Of a stretch of 64,000 nt of DNA, positions 48,415-57,954 are shown one piece after another. The DNA comes from AG25 sp035517615 (GTDB taxonomy: Bacteria > Gemmatimonadota > Gemmatimonadetes > Gemmatimonadales > GWC2-71-9): contig DATIYM010000013.1 in NCBI GenBank assembly GCA_035517615.1, positions 1 to 64,000 of the forward strand, written 5' to 3'. Below the pieces are notes generated by a model. That model was not told the DNA's origin and searched no databases. It was given only the letters and a program-made list of their open reading frames with translations. A program made the position numbers and the translations under genes. Positions within the stretch are counted from its first letter, which is position 1; the number at the start of each line of letters is the position of its first letter.

Positions 48415-49839
48415 GTGACGAGTCCTGCAACGCCCACACCTGCCGCGGCCACCACTCCGCGCAAACCGCGGCTCCTCGATCGGTCGATCGTCGATGGGCC
48501 CATCGCTCGTGCCGTATGGATGATCGCCTGGCCGACAATGATTCAAAACGTGATCGGCGGGTTCCAGGGAATGGTCGACCACGCGTTGGTCGGCCGCTTC
48601 GTGGGATACGCGGGGAACGCGGCCATGGGCGTGGCGATCCAGATCTTCATCGTCGTGATCGTGTTCATGAGCTCCGTGTTTACGGGGATGAGCGTGCTCG
48701 TGGCCCGGTACGCCGGTGCGGGCGAGCACGAGAGGGTGAACGGCACCGTGTACCAGGCGTTCCTCGCCGCGCTCGGCATGTCGCTGCTCATCGCGCCGCT
48801 GGGATACGTCCTCACGCCCTCCCTGCTCGGCGTGGTCAACGCCGCCCCAGCCGTGCGCGCGGAAGCGCTGCCCTATCTCCGCATCATGTTCATCTGCAGC
48901 ATCTGGACGATGCTGTTCTTCATGATCGGCGGAGCGCTCCGCTCGGCGGGCGATGCGCAGACCCCGATGCGCATCGGCGTATTGCTCACTGCATTGAACG
49001 TGGTTTTCAACGTGATTCTGATCCGTGGCCTCGGACCCATCCCCCGGCTCGGCACCGCGGGTGCGGCGCTCGGGGCCGCGCTCGCGGGAGCGATCGCCAG
49101 CGGGCTCGCCATCTACCTGATGTGCTCGGGGCGTCTCGTGGTACACTGGCATCGTGGCATGAGCTGGCGCCCTGATTGGACTGTCATGCGATCGTTGTTC
49201 CGGTTCGGACTGCCGACGGGCGCGCAGGGGATCGCGATGAACGTCGGAGGGATCCTGCTGCTCCGGTTCATCGGGTCGCTCGAGCACTCGGCCGAAGCGC
49301 AGGCCGCCTACGCCGTGGGATACACGGAGCTGTTCTCGCTCGTTACCTGGACATCGTTCGGCCTCATGGGCGCCGCCGCCGCCGTGGCGGGGCAGAATCT
49401 TGGGGCCGGGCGCCCCGATCGGTCGGTGAAAGGCGTCCGAGTCGCCGCGAGCATCGGCTTGGCTGTGGCCGCCGTTATCGGGGCGCTGTTCATTGCCATC
49501 CCCGGGCATCTGCTGGCGCTGTTCGGAATGCACGACCCGGAAGTCGTGCGTATCGGAACACAGCTCCTGGCGTTCCTGAGCGTGTCCGGATTCTTCATCA
49601 CCGTGGCGCTGACCTATACCGGTGGATTACAGGGCACAGGCGACACGCGGTCGCCGCTCTACATCTCACTTGTGTCGCAGATCGTGATCCCGCTCGGTAT
49701 TTGCGCGGTGATTCAGTCGCAACGGGCGCTCCACCCGATCGATATCTGGTCAGCGATTGTGCTGGGACACATTACGCGGTGTGCGCTCTCGGTACTGCGC
49801 TTCAGGCAGGGGAAGTGGCGGGAGATTCGGGTGGACTGA
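48415..49839 (+). CDS. MATE family multidrug/Na+ antiporter
   Basis: 474 residues, about twelve membrane spans in two similar halves. AWPTMIQNVIGGFQGMVDHALVGR at the N-terminus is a typical MATE motif; VVFNVILIRGLGPIPRLGTAGAA and TGGLQGTGDTRSPLY are others. The GTG start follows directly on the terminator with no ribosome site, so translation may be leaderless or the true start is later, after the N-terminal Thr/Pro-rich tail. Confidence 0.9.
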   Translation: MTSPATPTPAAATTPRKPRLLDRSIVDGPIARAVWMIAWPTMIQNVIGGFQGMVDHALVGRFVGYAGNAAMGVAIQIFIVVIVFMSSVFTGMSVLVARYAGAGEHERVNGTVYQAFLAALGMSLLIAPLGYVLTPSLLGVVNAAPAVRAEALPYLRIMFICSIWTMLFFMIGGALRSAGDAQTPMRIGVLLTALNVVFNVILIRGLGPIPRLGTAGAALGAALAGAIASGLAIYLMCSGRLVVHWHRGMSWRPDWTVMRSLFRFGLPTGAQGIAMNVGGILLLRFIGSLEHSAEAQAAYAVGYTELFSLVTWTSFGLMGAAAAVAGQNLGAGRPDRSVKGVRVAASIGLAVAAVIGALFIAIPGHLLALFGMHDPEVVRIGTQLLAFLSVSGFFITVALTYTGGLQGTGDTRSPLYISLVSQIVIPLGICAVIQSQRALHPIDIWSAIVLGHITRCALSVLRFRQGKWREIRVD

Positions 49840-49853
49840 GGGGTCTCGGGTCG

Positions 49854-50690
49854 TCAGGGGGTGAGGACTGGTGCGGTGAGCCTGCGGTAAATCGAGAAAT
49901 GTCGTAGCGCCGCCACTTTCTTCCCCGTCCTCTCGTACAGCCGCGCGATATTGAAATGCGCGTCGGCGAGATACGGATCCGCGAACAGCGCCTCCCGATA
50001 CGCAGCGATGGCTTGCTTCGGCTGCCCCTGGTCTTCGAGCGCAATTCCGAGATTGAACGCCGCCGTGGGGTGCGCGGGATTTTCGTCCAGGGCCAGCCGG
50101 TAGTGCTTCTCGGCTTCGAGCGCGAGCCCCTGCTCGTGCAACAGCCGGCCGAGGTTCACGTGCGCGTCGGCATCATGCGCGTCGAGCTCCAGCGCGCGCC
50201 GGTACGCGTCGCGAGCTTCGTCCGGTGCCACGGCTTCGAGCTCGAGCCCAAGCTCGTACCAGTCCCGCGCGGTGAAGTCGGCTTCGACCGCCCGGGCGCG
50301 CCGCGCGGTGCGGCGCGCCATCGGCGCCGCGCGACTGGCGAGGTCCGCCACGGAGAAGTCGAGCTGCATCTGTCCCGATTCGGGGCTCCAGCTCGCTTCG
50401 CCGTCCGACACCACGATGCGGTCGCCCTCGGCAGATATGCGGAGCTCGGCGAGCGAGCGGCCGCGCGGCAGCTGCTGTTTGAGCTCGCGCAGCGCGCGCC
50501 GGATGCGGCGCGGCGGGATGCGCGATTTCACCAGCCCCTTCGCGGTTCGCAGGATCACGAGGTCCTGAAACGAAAACAGCTGCGTTTTGGGGGACCTGGG
50601 CGTAAGAAAACCGTCGCGTGCGAAGCTCCGCACCTGCGCGACGGTGAGTCCAACGATTCGAGCAACGTCCCGTTCGGTGTAGCCCTTCAT
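49854..50690 (-). CDS. MerR-type HTH plus TPR protein
   Basis: 278 residues. N-terminal MerR-like winged helix (YTERDVARIVGLTVAQVRSF, about 4-75), a middle segment, and about three TPR repeats (about 145-265; ALELDAHDADAHVNLGRLLH, ALDENPAHPTAAFNLGIALE, ALFADPYLADAHFNIARLYE). No Cys effector site. A DNA-binding regulator that probably works through protein partners. Nine bases after ku on the same strand, so perhaps linked to repair. Confidence 0.82.
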   Translation of the reverse strand: MKGYTERDVARIVGLTVAQVRSFARDGFLTPRSPKTQLFSFQDLVILRTAKGLVKSRIPPRRIRRALRELKQQLPRGRSLAELRISAEGDRIVVSDGEASWSPESGQMQLDFSVADLASRAAPMARRTARRARAVEADFTARDWYELGLELEAVAPDEARDAYRRALELDAHDADAHVNLGRLLHEQGLALEAEKHYRLALDENPAHPTAAFNLGIALEDQGQPKQAIAAYREALFADPYLADAHFNIARLYERTGKKVAALRHFSIYRRLTAPVLTP

Positions 50691-50699
50691 TGCCGATGG

Positions 50700-51578
50700 T
50701 TACCCGCGCGCACCTCCGACTCTCCGCTTCGCGGCGGGCGCGGCCTTTGCCTTGCCGCTCTCGACTCGCTTCGCGGGCTTGCGCTCTCCCGCGGACTCCC
50801 CGCCGCCACCCTTCTTGAGGCTCTGCTTCAGGGCCTCCATCAGATCGATCACCTTCGCCTTCGGCGCTTCGGCTGGCTCCTCGATGATCTCTTGGCCATG
50901 CACCTTGCGCTCGATCTGCTCGAGCACGCGCTTGCGCACGTTGTCTTCGTAGTTCTCGGGATGGAACGTGTCGGACGACGCCTGCTCGACGAACTGCACC
51001 GCCAACTGCAGCTCGTTCTTCTTTGGCTCCACGTCGGGAATCGGCACGTCGTCGATTTTTCTCACCTCGTTCTCGTAGCGCAGCTGCTCCATTACCAGTC
51101 CGTCTTTCTCCGGCCGAACGGCCACGAGGTATTGTTTGCCGCGGGCGGCATACTGACCGACCGCGATCCTGCCCGTCTGCTTCAGCGCCTCCGCGAGCAG
51201 CCGATAGGCACGATCGCCGCCCTTGTCGGGCCCGAGGAAGTACGAACGATCGAGGAACACACGGTCCACCTGCTCGGCCGGAACGAATTCGGCGATGTCG
51301 ATGGCGTTGGATGCTTTTTCCTCCAGCGCCTTCAGCTCCTCGGGCGTGAACTGGACGTATTTCCCCTTCTCGAACTCGTAGCCCTTCACCATCTCGTCGC
51401 GTTCGACCTTTTCGCCGTCCTTGGAGCACACGTATTGCTGCTTGAGCCTGGCGCCGTCTTTCTTGTGCAGCCAGTTGAAGCTGATCCCGGAGGCGGACTC
51501 ACCGGTGGAATAGAGCTGGACCGGTACGGAAACCAGCCCGAAGGACAATGTCGCGGAACCAATGGGATGTGCGGCCAT
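50700..51578 (-). CDS. ku: Ku DNA end-binding protein
   Basis: 292 residues. Bacterial Ku core (IGSATLSFGLVSVPVQLYS, HKKDGARLKQQYVCSKDG, LGPDKGGDRAYRLLAEAL) and a Lys/Ala-rich C-terminal tail of about 45 residues likely to contact DNA. Works with LigD in non-homologous end joining. Divergent from ligD with 25 bases between starts. Confidence 0.95.
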   Translation of the reverse strand: MAAHPIGSATLSFGLVSVPVQLYSTGESASGISFNWLHKKDGARLKQQYVCSKDGEKVERDEMVKGYEFEKGKYVQFTPEELKALEEKASNAIDIAEFVPAEQVDRVFLDRSYFLGPDKGGDRAYRLLAEALKQTGRIAVGQYAARGKQYLVAVRPEKDGLVMEQLRYENEVRKIDDVPIPDVEPKKNELQLAVQFVEQASSDTFHPENYEDNVRKRVLEQIERKVHGQEIIEEPAEAPKAKVIDLMEALKQSLKKGGGGESAGERKPAKRVESGKAKAAPAAKRRVGGARG

Positions 51579-51603
51579 ATGTCGAATGATAAGATTTACT
51601 CGT

Positions 51604-54168
51604 ATGAGTGCAAATCGGGCGCCCCGTAAAACCAAAGGCGATCCGCTTGGACCGTATCGCGCCAAGCGCTCCCTCGATCGTACACCCGAGCCCGGTGGTA
51701 AGGCGGCACCACCCCCGGCAGCTCGAGCGGGTGGTCTGTTTGTCGTACACATGCACGCTGCCCGTAGGCTCCATTGGGATTTGAGGCTCGAGATGGACGG
51801 CGTGCTCAAGTCCTGGGCCGTCCCGAAGGGCCCGTCCCCCAACCGAGCCGACAAACGGCTCGCGGTCCACGTGGAAGACCACCCGCTGGAATACGGTGAC
51901 TTCGAGGGAGTAATCCCCGAAGGGAACTATGGCGCCGGTGCCGTAATCGTGTGGGACCGTGGAACTTGGAATCCGCTCGAGGACCCGCATGAGGGAATGC
52001 GGACCGGCAAGCTGCTGTTCGAGCTGCACGGCTACAAGCTCAAAGGGAAATGGGCGCTCGTGAAGCTCAAGAAGGCGGAGAAGGACGAATGGCTGTTGCT
52101 CAAGGAGAAGGACGAATACACCGCGAATTCGAGCGAACTCCCGCCTGAATCGGTGCTGTCGGGTCTCACGGTCGAAGACCTGAAAGCGGGCGCCAACCGG
52201 ATGGCACCGCTCATTCGTGAGTTGACCCGGCTCAAGGCCCCGAAGCGGGCGGTCCGCGTGGAAGACGCTCTCCCGATGCTGGCCGAGCCGCGCGATGAGC
52301 CGTTCTCGAAAGCCGGCTGGTGGTTCGAGCCCAAGCTCGACGGCTATCGGGTGCGCGCGGCTCGCGAGGACGGCGAGGCGCGGCTCATCACGCGGAACGG
52401 GCACGACATCGCGGGAGCGTTTCCGGAAATCGCGCGGGCGATCGCCGCGCTGCCGTTCGAAGGATTCATCTTCGACGGCGAGCTGGTCGTTCCCGATACG
52501 ACGGGCCGGCCCACCTTCCAGCGGTTGCAGAACCGCGCCGGCCTCAGGTCTGCTCAGGCGCGGCGCGCGGCGATCGACAGCCCCGCGCTGCTCTACGTAT
52601 TCGACCTGCTTGGGCTCGATGGATTCGACGTCCGGCCGCTCAGGCTCGAGCAGCGCAAGTCCTTGCTGCGCCAAATCGTTCCGCCCAACGGTCCCATCAA
52701 GTACCTCGATCACTTCGAGCGAGATGGCGACGCGTTGTATGAACAGGCTTCGCGCCTCGGACTCGAAGGGATCGTCGCCAAACAGGCGGACTGTCCTTAT
52801 CGCGCCGGCCGCTCGCCACACTGGCTCAAGATTCGAGCTGACCGGACGGAAGACTTCGTCGTGGTGGGGTTCACACGGCCCAAGGGGTCACGCTCGGGTT
52901 TCGGCGCGCTCGACCTCGGCGCCTGGAACGGCAACGAGCTGGTCTACGCGGGCCGGGCGGGCACTGGATTCTCGAGTGCTCAACTCAGCGAGATGACCAA
53001 GCAGCTCGAGCGGATCGTGCGGCCCAAGCCGGCCTTCACCGGTCCCGTGCCCCAGGGTGGACGGTGGGGTAAACCTGCCGATCACACCTGGGTCGAGCCG
53101 AAATACGTGGCCGAAGTCCGATACAAAGAATGGACCGACGATGGCCTGCTACGGCAGCCCGTGTTCGTGCGGTGGCGAGACGACAAGCCGATCGCAGAAG
53201 CCGCGCACCGTGAGCCGGAAGCCGGGAACGCTGCGGCGGACGCCCACGAACCGGACGCGCCACCGGATCCGCCGGAAGTGCACGAGGTGAAGTTCTCGAA
53301 CCTGGACAAGGTGTTCTGGCCGGAAGAGGGATATACCAAGGGCGATCTGATCGAGTACTACCGATCGATGTATCCGTGGCTCGAGCCGTATCTCGCGGAC
53401 CGCCCCGTGGTACTGACCCGCTACCCCGACGGCATTCACGGGAAGTCGTTTTTTCAGAAGGACGCGCCCGGATTCGTGCCGAGCTGGATCAGGACCGAGC
53501 GCATCTGGAGCGAAGACACACAGCGCGACATCGACTACTTCATCTGTGACAACGTCGAGTCGCTCGTCTATCTCGTGAACCTCGGCACGATCCCGCTGCA
53601 CGTCTGGGCCAGCCGGGCGGGCTCACTGGAGCTGCCCGACTGGTGCGTGATCGATCTCGATCCGAAAGAGGCGCCGTTCGCTCATGTGGTGACGGTTGCC
53701 AAGGCGCTGAGGGATCTCTGCAAGGACATCGAGATGCCGTGCTTCATCAAAACGAGTGGCTCGAGCGGACTGCACGTGCTGCTTCCACTCGGCCGGCAGG
53801 TGACCTACGAGCAGTGCCGTTCGCTTGGCGGCTTGATTTCCCGCGTGATCACGAACGAACTGCCGGACATCTCGACCATCACGCGCCCGATCGGGAAGCG
53901 GGGCTCGCGCGTGTACCTCGACTACATCCAGAACGGCCACGGCCGGCTGCTGGTGGGGCCCTACAGTGCGCGGCCGCTTGCGGGCGCTCCCGTCTCGATG
54001 CCGCTTTCCTGGGACGAAGTCACGCCCAGGCTCGATCCCAAGAAATTCACGATCCGTACCGCACTCGCACGAGTGAAGAGGTGGAAGGCAGATCCGGTGC
54101 GGCCGCTGCTCGACATCAAACCGGACCTGGTGGGCGTCCTGGAACGCCTGCAGAAACGCCTGGACTAG
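51604..54168 (+). CDS. ligD: Multifunctional NHEJ ligase LigD (phosphoesterase-ligase-polymerase)
   Basis: 854 residues from the ATG at 51604. Domain order PE-LIG-POL: 3'-phosphoesterase (about 35-190, HMHAARRLHWDLRLEMDGVL), ATP-dependent ligase (about 220-530, catalytic Lys244 in EPKLDGYRV, EGIVAKQADCPYRAGR), primase-polymerase (about 560-854, FSNLDKVFWPEEGYTKGDL, metal Asp684 and Asp686 in IDLDPKE). Mycobacterial LigD has the order POL-PE-LIG. No ribosome site is evident. Confidence 0.95.
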   Translation: MSANRAPRKTKGDPLGPYRAKRSLDRTPEPGGKAAPPPAARAGGLFVVHMHAARRLHWDLRLEMDGVLKSWAVPKGPSPNRADKRLAVHVEDHPLEYGDFEGVIPEGNYGAGAVIVWDRGTWNPLEDPHEGMRTGKLLFELHGYKLKGKWALVKLKKAEKDEWLLLKEKDEYTANSSELPPESVLSGLTVEDLKAGANRMAPLIRELTRLKAPKRAVRVEDALPMLAEPRDEPFSKAGWWFEPKLDGYRVRAAREDGEARLITRNGHDIAGAFPEIARAIAALPFEGFIFDGELVVPDTTGRPTFQRLQNRAGLRSAQARRAAIDSPALLYVFDLLGLDGFDVRPLRLEQRKSLLRQIVPPNGPIKYLDHFERDGDALYEQASRLGLEGIVAKQADCPYRAGRSPHWLKIRADRTEDFVVVGFTRPKGSRSGFGALDLGAWNGNELVYAGRAGTGFSSAQLSEMTKQLERIVRPKPAFTGPVPQGGRWGKPADHTWVEPKYVAEVRYKEWTDDGLLRQPVFVRWRDDKPIAEAAHREPEAGNAAADAHEPDAPPDPPEVHEVKFSNLDKVFWPEEGYTKGDLIEYYRSMYPWLEPYLADRPVVLTRYPDGIHGKSFFQKDAPGFVPSWIRTERIWSEDTQRDIDYFICDNVESLVYLVNLGTIPLHVWASRAGSLELPDWCVIDLDPKEAPFAHVVTVAKALRDLCKDIEMPCFIKTSGSSGLHVLLPLGRQVTYEQCRSLGGLISRVITNELPDISTITRPIGKRGSRVYLDYIQNGHGRLLVGPYSARPLAGAPVSMPLSWDEVTPRLDPKKFTIRTALARVKRWKADPVRPLLDIKPDLVGVLERLQKRLD

Positions 54169-54189
54169 AGCCCTACGGACGCAGAGCTC

Positions 54190-54846
54190 ATTCAAGTCAC
54201 GGTCGATGCGGCGCACCAGGTCTCGGCGCTGTTCGCGGGACCCGACCGACCCTCGCTCCTTTACGTCCTCGCCCACGGGGCCGGGGCTGGAATGCGTCAC
54301 GCGTTTCTCGAGAACATTGCGAGCGCGCTCGCCACAGCGAACGTGGCGACCTTGCGGTATCAGTTCCCCTACATGGAAGCGGGGAGGAAGCGGCCCGACA
54401 CGCCGGCGCTGGCAACCGCGACGGTCCGGGCTGCAGTGAACCGTGCGGCCGAACGTATGCCCGGCGTGCCCATCGTCGCCGGCGGCAAATCGTTCGGCGG
54501 CCGGATGACTTCGACGGCTCAGGCCGCCGAACCACTGCCCGGAGTCCGCGGACTGGCATTTCTGGGATTTCCGCTGCATCCGCCCGGGAGGCCCGGCTCG
54601 GACCGCGCGGCGCACCTCGACCAGGTGAAGGTCCCGATGCTATTTCTGCAGGGGACTCGAGATGATTTCGCTCAATTGGACCTGCTCGAGCCCGTCGTGA
54701 AGCGCTTGGCGGATCGTGCCACGTTGCACTTGATCGAGAACGGGGACCACTCGTTTCGGGTGCCGAAGCGGGCTGGCGGGGCCCGTGATGTGATGGGTGA
54801 ATTGGTGAATGCCATAAGCGAGTGGGGCGCGGCTCTCATTCGCTGA
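54190..54846 (+). CDS. Alpha/beta hydrolase (KANL3/Tex30-like), start codon unclear
   Basis: At least 185 residues from the first ATG (54292), but the conserved oxyanion segment YVLAHGAGAGM lies before it in the same frame, so that ATG is internal. Nucleophile motif GGKSFGGRM, Asp in LQGTRDDF, His in ENGDHSF. Upstream in frame there is no ATG, GTG or TTG back to the ligD TAG; ATT (54190) or CTG (54229) remain. The frame equals that of ligD, so readthrough of the ligD stop is formally possible. Function likely a serine hydrolase of unknown substrate. Confidence 0.75.
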   Translation: MQVTVDAAHQVSALFAGPDRPSLLYVLAHGAGAGMRHAFLENIASALATANVATLRYQFPYMEAGRKRPDTPALATATVRAAVNRAAERMPGVPIVAGGKSFGGRMTSTAQAAEPLPGVRGLAFLGFPLHPPGRPGSDRAAHLDQVKVPMLFLQGTRDDFAQLDLLEPVVKRLADRATLHLIENGDHSFRVPKRAGGARDVMGELVNAISEWGAALIR

Positions 54847-54879
54847 CGCGACACGAAACAAAGCTCTAACGAGATCACT

Positions 54880-55293
54880 ATGCCCAATTACTGGATCCTC
54901 AAGACCGAGCCGTCCACCTACAGCTACGACGACCTGGCGCGCGAGCAGACCGCGCGCTGGGACGGCGTGAAGAACAACCTCGCCCTCAAACACATTCGCT
55001 CCATGGCTCCGGGCGACGAAGCGATGATCTACCATACCGGAGACGAGAAGGCCGTCGTCGGGCTCGCAAGGATCGCCTCGGCGCCGTATCCCGATCCGAA
55101 GCACAAGGAGCTGTCGGTGGTGGATCTGAAAGCGGAAGGGAAGCTTGCCAGTCCCGTGACGCTCGCGACGATCAAGGCCGACAAGGCATTCGCCGACCTC
55201 GCGCTCGTGCGCATGGGACGCCTCTCCGTGGTTCCCACCAGCCCGGCCCAATGGCGCCGCTTACTCGAGCTGGGCGGGCGTGCCAGGTCGTGA
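54880..55293 (+). CDS. EVE domain protein
   Basis: 137 residues. PUA-like EVE fold: NYWILKTEPSTYSYDDL, WDGVKNNLALKHIRSM, GDEAMIYHTGDEKAVVGLA. EVE domains bind modified bases in DNA or RNA. It overlaps dinB by GTGA, so an operon with the repair genes. Confidence 0.93.
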   Translation: MPNYWILKTEPSTYSYDDLAREQTARWDGVKNNLALKHIRSMAPGDEAMIYHTGDEKAVVGLARIASAPYPDPKHKELSVVDLKAEGKLASPVTLATIKADKAFADLALVRMGRLSVVPTSPAQWRRLLELGGRARS

Positions 55294-56513
55294 ACGAAAC
55301 GCCTCGCCGCATCCTGCTGGTCGATGCCGACGCGTTTTACGTCGCGGTCGCCCGGCTCGTCGATCCGGATGGGGCCGGGAAAGCGCCGTTGCTCATCGTG
55401 GGCGGATCCGCGGAGCGGCGCGGAGTCGTTACCTCGGCCTCGTATGAAGCCCGGGCGTTCGGAGTCCACTCCGCCATGCCGATGGCGCGCGCGCTGCGTC
55501 TCTGCCCGGGCGCTACCATCGTTCCGGTGCCCTGGGAAGCGTGTGGGGAGAAAAGCGACGCCATCTACGAAGTCCTGAGGGGCTTCACGCCCGGCATCGA
55601 GCGCGCTTCAATCGACGAGTTCTACGTGGACCTCTCGGGCACGGAGCGGCTGTATCACGACGAGCCACTCGAGACCACGGCGCACCGCATCCGGCGCGCG
55701 GTTCGCGACGCGACCGGTCTCCCCGTCTCGATCGGCTGTGGGACCACGAAGCTGATCGCCAAGATCGCCGCGGGGGTCGCGAAGCCGCGGCCCGGCACGG
55801 CGGCGGATGGTGTCCACGTCGTGGAGCCAGGACGCGAAACGGCGTTCATGTGGCAGTTCACGCTCGCCGAGATCCCCCTCATCGGCCCGAAATTCGCCGA
55901 ACAGCTTGCCGGGCTCGGCTGGCATCGCGTGACCGATGTGATCGGCTACGATCTCCGCTCGTTGCGCGTCCACCTCGGTCAACGGGCGGGCGAGTGGCTC
56001 TACAATCGGGTTCGTGGCATCGACACGTCTCCGGTTCACGCGCGCGAGGTGCCGCAGTCCCTCAGTCGCGATGAAACGTTTGCCCGCGACCTGACGAACG
56101 ACGCCGAGCTCGTGACCGAACTGCTGCGGCTGTGCGATCGGGCCGGCGCGGATTTGCGACACGGCGGTTTCGTTGCACGGACGGTAACGGTGAAACTCCG
56201 CGACTGGGACTTCACGACGCGCCAAGCCGGTCGAACGCTGCCGCAGCCGCTCGCCTCGGATCGCGCCATCGCTCGAATTGCGGTGCGCTTGCTCGAACAA
56301 CTGCGCCGGGCTCGGCGCGTGCCGGCACGCCTCGTTGGAGTCTCGTTGTCCCAGCTGTTTCCCGTCGGTGGAAAAGCGCAGCTCGGCTTGTTTCACGAAT
56401 CGAGCGATTCGGCGGTCGAATCGGAGCGCGATCTGGCGCTCGCGCGCGCGGTCGACGAGCTGCGCCGGCGCTTCGGCTTCGAGGCCGTGCAGCGCGGGAG
56501 CTTGCGTCCGTGA
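55290..56513 (+). CDS. dinB: DNA polymerase IV (Y family)
   Basis: 407 residues from the GTG at 55290. VDADAFYVAVARLVDP, YEARAFGVHSAMP, catalytic SIDEFYVDLSG, SIGCGTTKLIAKIAAGVAKP, HhH region (IPLIGPKFAEQLAGLG) and little-finger domain. Slightly longer than E. coli DinB. No beta-clamp motif checked. GTGA overlaps at both ends. Confidence 0.93.
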   Translation: MNETPRRILLVDADAFYVAVARLVDPDGAGKAPLLIVGGSAERRGVVTSASYEARAFGVHSAMPMARALRLCPGATIVPVPWEACGEKSDAIYEVLRGFTPGIERASIDEFYVDLSGTERLYHDEPLETTAHRIRRAVRDATGLPVSIGCGTTKLIAKIAAGVAKPRPGTAADGVHVVEPGRETAFMWQFTLAEIPLIGPKFAEQLAGLGWHRVTDVIGYDLRSLRVHLGQRAGEWLYNRVRGIDTSPVHAREVPQSLSRDETFARDLTNDAELVTELLRLCDRAGADLRHGGFVARTVTVKLRDWDFTTRQAGRTLPQPLASDRAIARIAVRLLEQLRRARRVPARLVGVSLSQLFPVGGKAQLGLFHESSDSAVESERDLALARAVDELRRRFGFEAVQRGSLRP

Positions 56514-57874
56514 GCTTTCAGTCGATCAGTCCGACTACCGGAGAGCTGCTCGAGGAATTCCCGCTCACACCGCCGGCCGCGCTCGAGGCGGCGCTCGATC
56601 GCGGGCATGCCGCGTGGAGCGACTGGCGCGTGCGTTCGCTCGTGGCTCGGGCCATGCCGTTCGCCAAGGCCGCTCGTCTGCTCCGCGAACGCAAGGACCA
56701 ATACGCGCGCATCATGGCGCTCGAAATGGGCAAGCCGCTCGCGCAGGGCGTGGCGGAAGCCGAGAAATGCGCGGGCGCGTGCGAGTACTACGCCGCCCAG
56801 GCCGACGTCATGCTCGCGCCCGACGAACGCAAGACGGAAGCGAAGGACAGTTACGTACGGTTCGATCCGCTTGGCACCGTGCTCGCGATCATGCCCTGGA
56901 ATTTCCCGTTCTGGCAGGTGTTCCGGTTTGCGGCACCGGCGCTGATGGCGGGCAACACCGCGCTGCTCAAGCACGCTCCGAACGTGCCGCAGTGCGCCAA
57001 CGCGCTCGTCGAGCTGTTTCGCGAAGCCGGGTTTCCCGAAGGCGTATTTCAATCGGTGTTCGTAGAACCGGAGGCAATCGCGTCGCTGATCGCCGACGAC
57101 CGGATCCGCGCGGTCACGCTCACCGGCAGTCCGAGGGCCGGGGCGAGCGTCGCGGAACACGCCGGCCGGCATCTCAAGAAATCGGTCCTCGAGCTCGGGG
57201 GAAGCGATGCGTTTGTCGTGCTCGCGGACGCGGACCTCGCCACTGCCGCACGCCACGCCGCCCGAGCCCGTCTCATCAACAGCGGTCAGAGCTGCATCGC
57301 GGCGAAACGCTTTATCGTGGTAGAGGGGGTCGCCGATGCGTTTCTCGACCGATTCGCGGCGGAGATGCAGCGACCCAGGTTGGGCGATCCCCTGGCTCCG
57401 GGTACGGGCATTGGGCCCCTGGCGCGTCTCGATCTCCGCGAAAGCCTGCACGCGCAAGTCGAAGCATCGCGCCGGCAGGGAGCCGCGCTGCTGTTTGGGG
57501 GCACGATCCCGGAGGGACCGGGTGCCTACTATCCAGCGACGATTCTAACCGCCGTCGCTCCGGGTCAACCCGCATTCGATCAGGAGACATTCGGTCCGGT
57601 AGCCGCGGTGATCCGCGCGCGCGATGAGCGACACGCGATCCAGCTGGCGAACATGTCATCCTATGGACTGGGTGCTTCGCTCTGGACGGCCGACCGCGCT
57701 CGCGCCGAGCGGATTGCGGTCGAGCTCGACGCCGGCAGTGTGTTCGTGAATGCGATCGTCCAATCCGATTCCCGCCTGCCGTTCGGCGGTGTCAAGCGGT
57801 CGGGATACGGGCGGGAGCTGTCGGAGTTCGGGATGCGGGAGTTCGTGAATGTGAAGACGGTGTGGGTGGAATAG
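56510..57874 (+). CDS. Aldehyde dehydrogenase, succinate-semialdehyde dehydrogenase-like
   Basis: 454 residues from the GTG at 56510. SPTTGELLEEFP, MPWNFPFWQVFRFAAPALMAGN, ELGGSDAFVVL (catalytic Glu), NSGQSCIAAKRF (catalytic Cys), FGPVAAVI. The length and these motifs match the YneI/GabD2 group of succinate-semialdehyde dehydrogenases; other aldehydes are possible. Last gene of the EVE-dinB run, probably co-transcribed by chance. Confidence 0.9.
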   Translation: MSFQSISPTTGELLEEFPLTPPAALEAALDRGHAAWSDWRVRSLVARAMPFAKAARLLRERKDQYARIMALEMGKPLAQGVAEAEKCAGACEYYAAQADVMLAPDERKTEAKDSYVRFDPLGTVLAIMPWNFPFWQVFRFAAPALMAGNTALLKHAPNVPQCANALVELFREAGFPEGVFQSVFVEPEAIASLIADDRIRAVTLTGSPRAGASVAEHAGRHLKKSVLELGGSDAFVVLADADLATAARHAARARLINSGQSCIAAKRFIVVEGVADAFLDRFAAEMQRPRLGDPLAPGTGIGPLARLDLRESLHAQVEASRRQGAALLFGGTIPEGPGAYYPATILTAVAPGQPAFDQETFGPVAAVIRARDERHAIQLANMSSYGLGASLWTADRARAERIAVELDAGSVFVNAIVQSDSRLPFGGVKRSGYGRELSEFGMREFVNVKTVWVE

Positions 57875-57885
57875 GCGGTCCTGGG

Positions 57886-57927
57886 CGGTAACGGGCGGGA
57901 GTGGTAAACACCTACCGCCCGTTACCG
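57886..57927. repeat. Inverted repeat at the aldehyde dehydrogenase junction
   Basis: CGGTAACGGGCGG (57886-57898) pairs perfectly with CCGCCCGTTACCG (57915-57927); further GGCGGT/ACCGCC units flank it. It fills the gap before the convergent small gene. A related element is at 61269-61298. Confidence 0.75.
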
Positions 57928-57954
57928 TCCATTACCGCTTACGACCGCCCTGAT

